Of a stretch of 64,000 nt of DNA, positions 62,838 to 64,000 are shown in pieces. Origin of the DNA: Paraburkholderia flava (GTDB lineage: Bacteria > Pseudomonadota > Gammaproteobacteria > Burkholderiales > Burkholderiaceae); the NCBI RefSeq assembly GCF_004359985.1, contig NZ_SMRO01000002.1, positions 1,127,135-1,191,134 on the forward strand, in the 5' to 3' direction. The notes beneath the pieces were generated by a model. The model worked only from the letters and a program-made list of their open reading frames with translations. It was not told where the DNA came from and ran no database searches. Each line of letters starts with the position of its first letter. The first letter of the stretch is position 1. The position numbers and the translations under genes were made by a program.

Positions 62838-63129
62838 GGTTGAAGCGCTTCGCTGGGGGCTGCATCTACGGTTAAGCGGATGTGCTCACGCAACCCGGCG
62901 AGGCGCTAGCGAATCACGATGTTGAACCCTTGGTCGAATCATCGCGTCAGGCGAGGCGGGCCTTGTTTGAGCGAAGGCCCGATGATACCGTTCGAGCGCC
63001 GGCCGGATCGACTACCAAAACGCACGCGCAAACTCGACACACGCGAGTGTCACAACCAGTTCATCCTGGTCCAGTCTGATTGCCCCGGTTAAGCTATCTC
63101 TCCGGCTGAAAAGCCGATGCACATTCTTA
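62838..63129. other. Intergenic stretch with no gene seen
   Basis: About 290 bases between cbtA and the methyltransferase gene. I see no promoter consensus, hairpin or open frame worth reporting. Confidence 0.4.
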
Positions 63130-63159
63130 GTGACCGTTGCAGTCAAAACTTTCCCCAAG

Positions 63160-64000
63160 ATGATCAAAGAACTCGCGACTTTTGAAAATTTCAGCGAATT
63201 GGGCTACCTGCTCGCCAATGCAGATCTTGCACAGGAAGCGTTGAGAAACCCGATGTTCACGGGATTCGCACACTTCGTCAGATACGGGCAGAACGAGCAA
63301 AGGATGCAGTTCAAGCCGACGATGTCCGATGCCGAGATAGATCGCGCGTTGCTGGACAACAGTATCCCGGCGCCGGACAAGCTGAAAAACGCCCATCTAA
63401 ACCAGAGCAATCTGGTTCTCGAGCTTGGAAATCACGAGGGCATGAGCGTGCTCGAGATCGGTAGCCGCGAGGTCACCGGAGTATCCAATGCCAAAAGTCT
63501 GTTCACCAACGCGAAGTACACTGGATTCGACTACTACCCGGGAAATAACGTCGACGTGGTGGGCGATGCCCACAAGCTTTCCACGTACTTCGACAAGGAA
63601 CAGAAATTCGACCTGATCTATTCGACCGCGGTGTTCGAGCATCTGGCCATGCCTTGGGTCGTCGCGCAGGAAATATCGAAACTGCTGAAGGTCGGCGGAA
63701 TGCTGTTCATCGAGACACACTTCTCGTACTCGTCGCATGAACGTCCGTGGCATTTCTTCCAGTTCAGCGACATGGGACTCCGCGCATTATTTTCCCCGGC
63801 GCTCGGCTTCGAATGTATTGAAGCCGCGATGGCGAACCCGATCACGGGGAAGTTCTCGTCGCTTGCCGATCCCTATCTGCGCGGTCAATGGGTGCAGGGG
63901 CTGTATTGTCATAGCCAGTATCTGGGCGTGAAGCGTCGCGATGTTCAATCGGTCGATTGGGACGGTGTTGCTATCGACGACATCGTGAGCGGAACGGCGT
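63160..64000 (+). CDS. SAM-dependent methyltransferase, N-terminal part (runs off right edge)
   Basis: 280 residues are visible. The N-terminal ~60 residues carry a FSELGYLLANADL ... FAHFVRYGQNEQR segment, a motif often seen at the start of surface-polysaccharide glycosyltransferases and methyltransferases. A Methyltransf_11-like core follows: VLEIGSRE (SAM loop, near 100), then DLIYSTAVFEHLAMPWVVAQEISKLLKVGGMLFIETHFSYSSHERPWHFFQ. A GTG at 63130 in frame would add ten residues; neither start has a strong ribosome site. Composition is less GC-rich than average. Probably part of a polysaccharide or surface-glycan locus outside the window. Confidence 0.75.
   Translation, partial: MIKELATFENFSELGYLLANADLAQEALRNPMFTGFAHFVRYGQNEQRMQFKPTMSDAEIDRALLDNSIPAPDKLKNAHLNQSNLVLELGNHEGMSVLEIGSREVTGVSNAKSLFTNAKYTGFDYYPGNNVDVVGDAHKLSTYFDKEQKFDLIYSTAVFEHLAMPWVVAQEISKLLKVGGMLFIETHFSYSSHERPWHFFQFSDMGLRALFSPALGFECIEAAMANPITGKFSSLADPYLRGQWVQGLYCHSQYLGVKRRDVQSVDWDGVAIDDIVSGTA

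Overview
The window is high-GC DNA with dense, short-gapped operons and looks like a chromosome of the beta-proteobacterial family Burkholderiaceae, most likely Paraburkholderia or a close relative. The signs are many ABC importers, each with its own regulator, complete pathways for inositol and pyrimidine breakdown, a YadA-type adhesin with an extended signal peptide, and a long GC-rich inverted repeat of a kind I associate with Paraburkholderia intergenic regions. This assignment is inferred from gene style and was not checked by a search.

Layout. 1-6999: myo-inositol locus. A leftward operon (periplasmic binding protein, permease, ATPase, iolC running off the edge) is divergent from an RpiR regulator and two inositol-dehydrogenase-type oxidoreductases, with a palindromic operator between them. 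7073-8067: a TusA-like gene and a ~735-bp inverted repeat. 8068-15332: an MFS exporter, then a LacI-controlled spermidine/iron-type ABC importer ending in a metallophosphodiesterase. 15470-15834: a tRNA-Leu(UAA) gene interrupted by a 280-nt group I intron. 16134-23927: an island-like accessory block downstream of that tRNA, with a methyltransferase, two different Fe(II)/2-oxoglutarate oxygenases, an amino-acid-type ABC importer, an unknown protein, twin GntR-style operators and a fragment of a 2-oxoglutarate permease. 24036-30589: a cysteine-free glycine-rich harpin-like protein, then LysR/quinone reductase, LysE, DUF488, TetR and a Na+/H+ antiporter. 30605-34444: a second polar-amino-acid ABC operon ending in an IclR regulator. 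34874-39083: small stand-alone genes.

39120-47599: a complete reductive pyrimidine degradation locus. A TetR/RutR-like regulator with a clear operator is divergent from beta-ureidopropionase, PreT, PreA, an NCS1 uracil-type transporter and dihydropyrimidinase. Together these take up uracil or thymine, reduce it, open the ring and hydrolyse the N-carbamoyl product to a beta-amino acid. 47779-58893: a Rieske oxygenase, a MerR/Old Yellow Enzyme pair with a textbook 19-bp MerR promoter, a secreted glycosidase-like protein, a secreted DUF2252 protein, an APC permease with a nitrilase-family amidase, and a LuxR regulator. 59222-60988: a trimeric autotransporter adhesin behind an AT-rich leader. 61111-62837: a cobalamin riboswitch controlling cbtB-cbtA, with a CobC-like phosphatase divergent. 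63160-64000: the start of a methyltransferase.

The most remarkable item is the group I intron in tRNA-Leu(UAA). Its core resembles the Azoarcus tRNA-Ile intron, but it sits at the U34/A35 position used by cyanobacterial and plastid tRNA-Leu introns. The two-oxygenase transport island beside it is the best candidate for an undescribed metabolic system.
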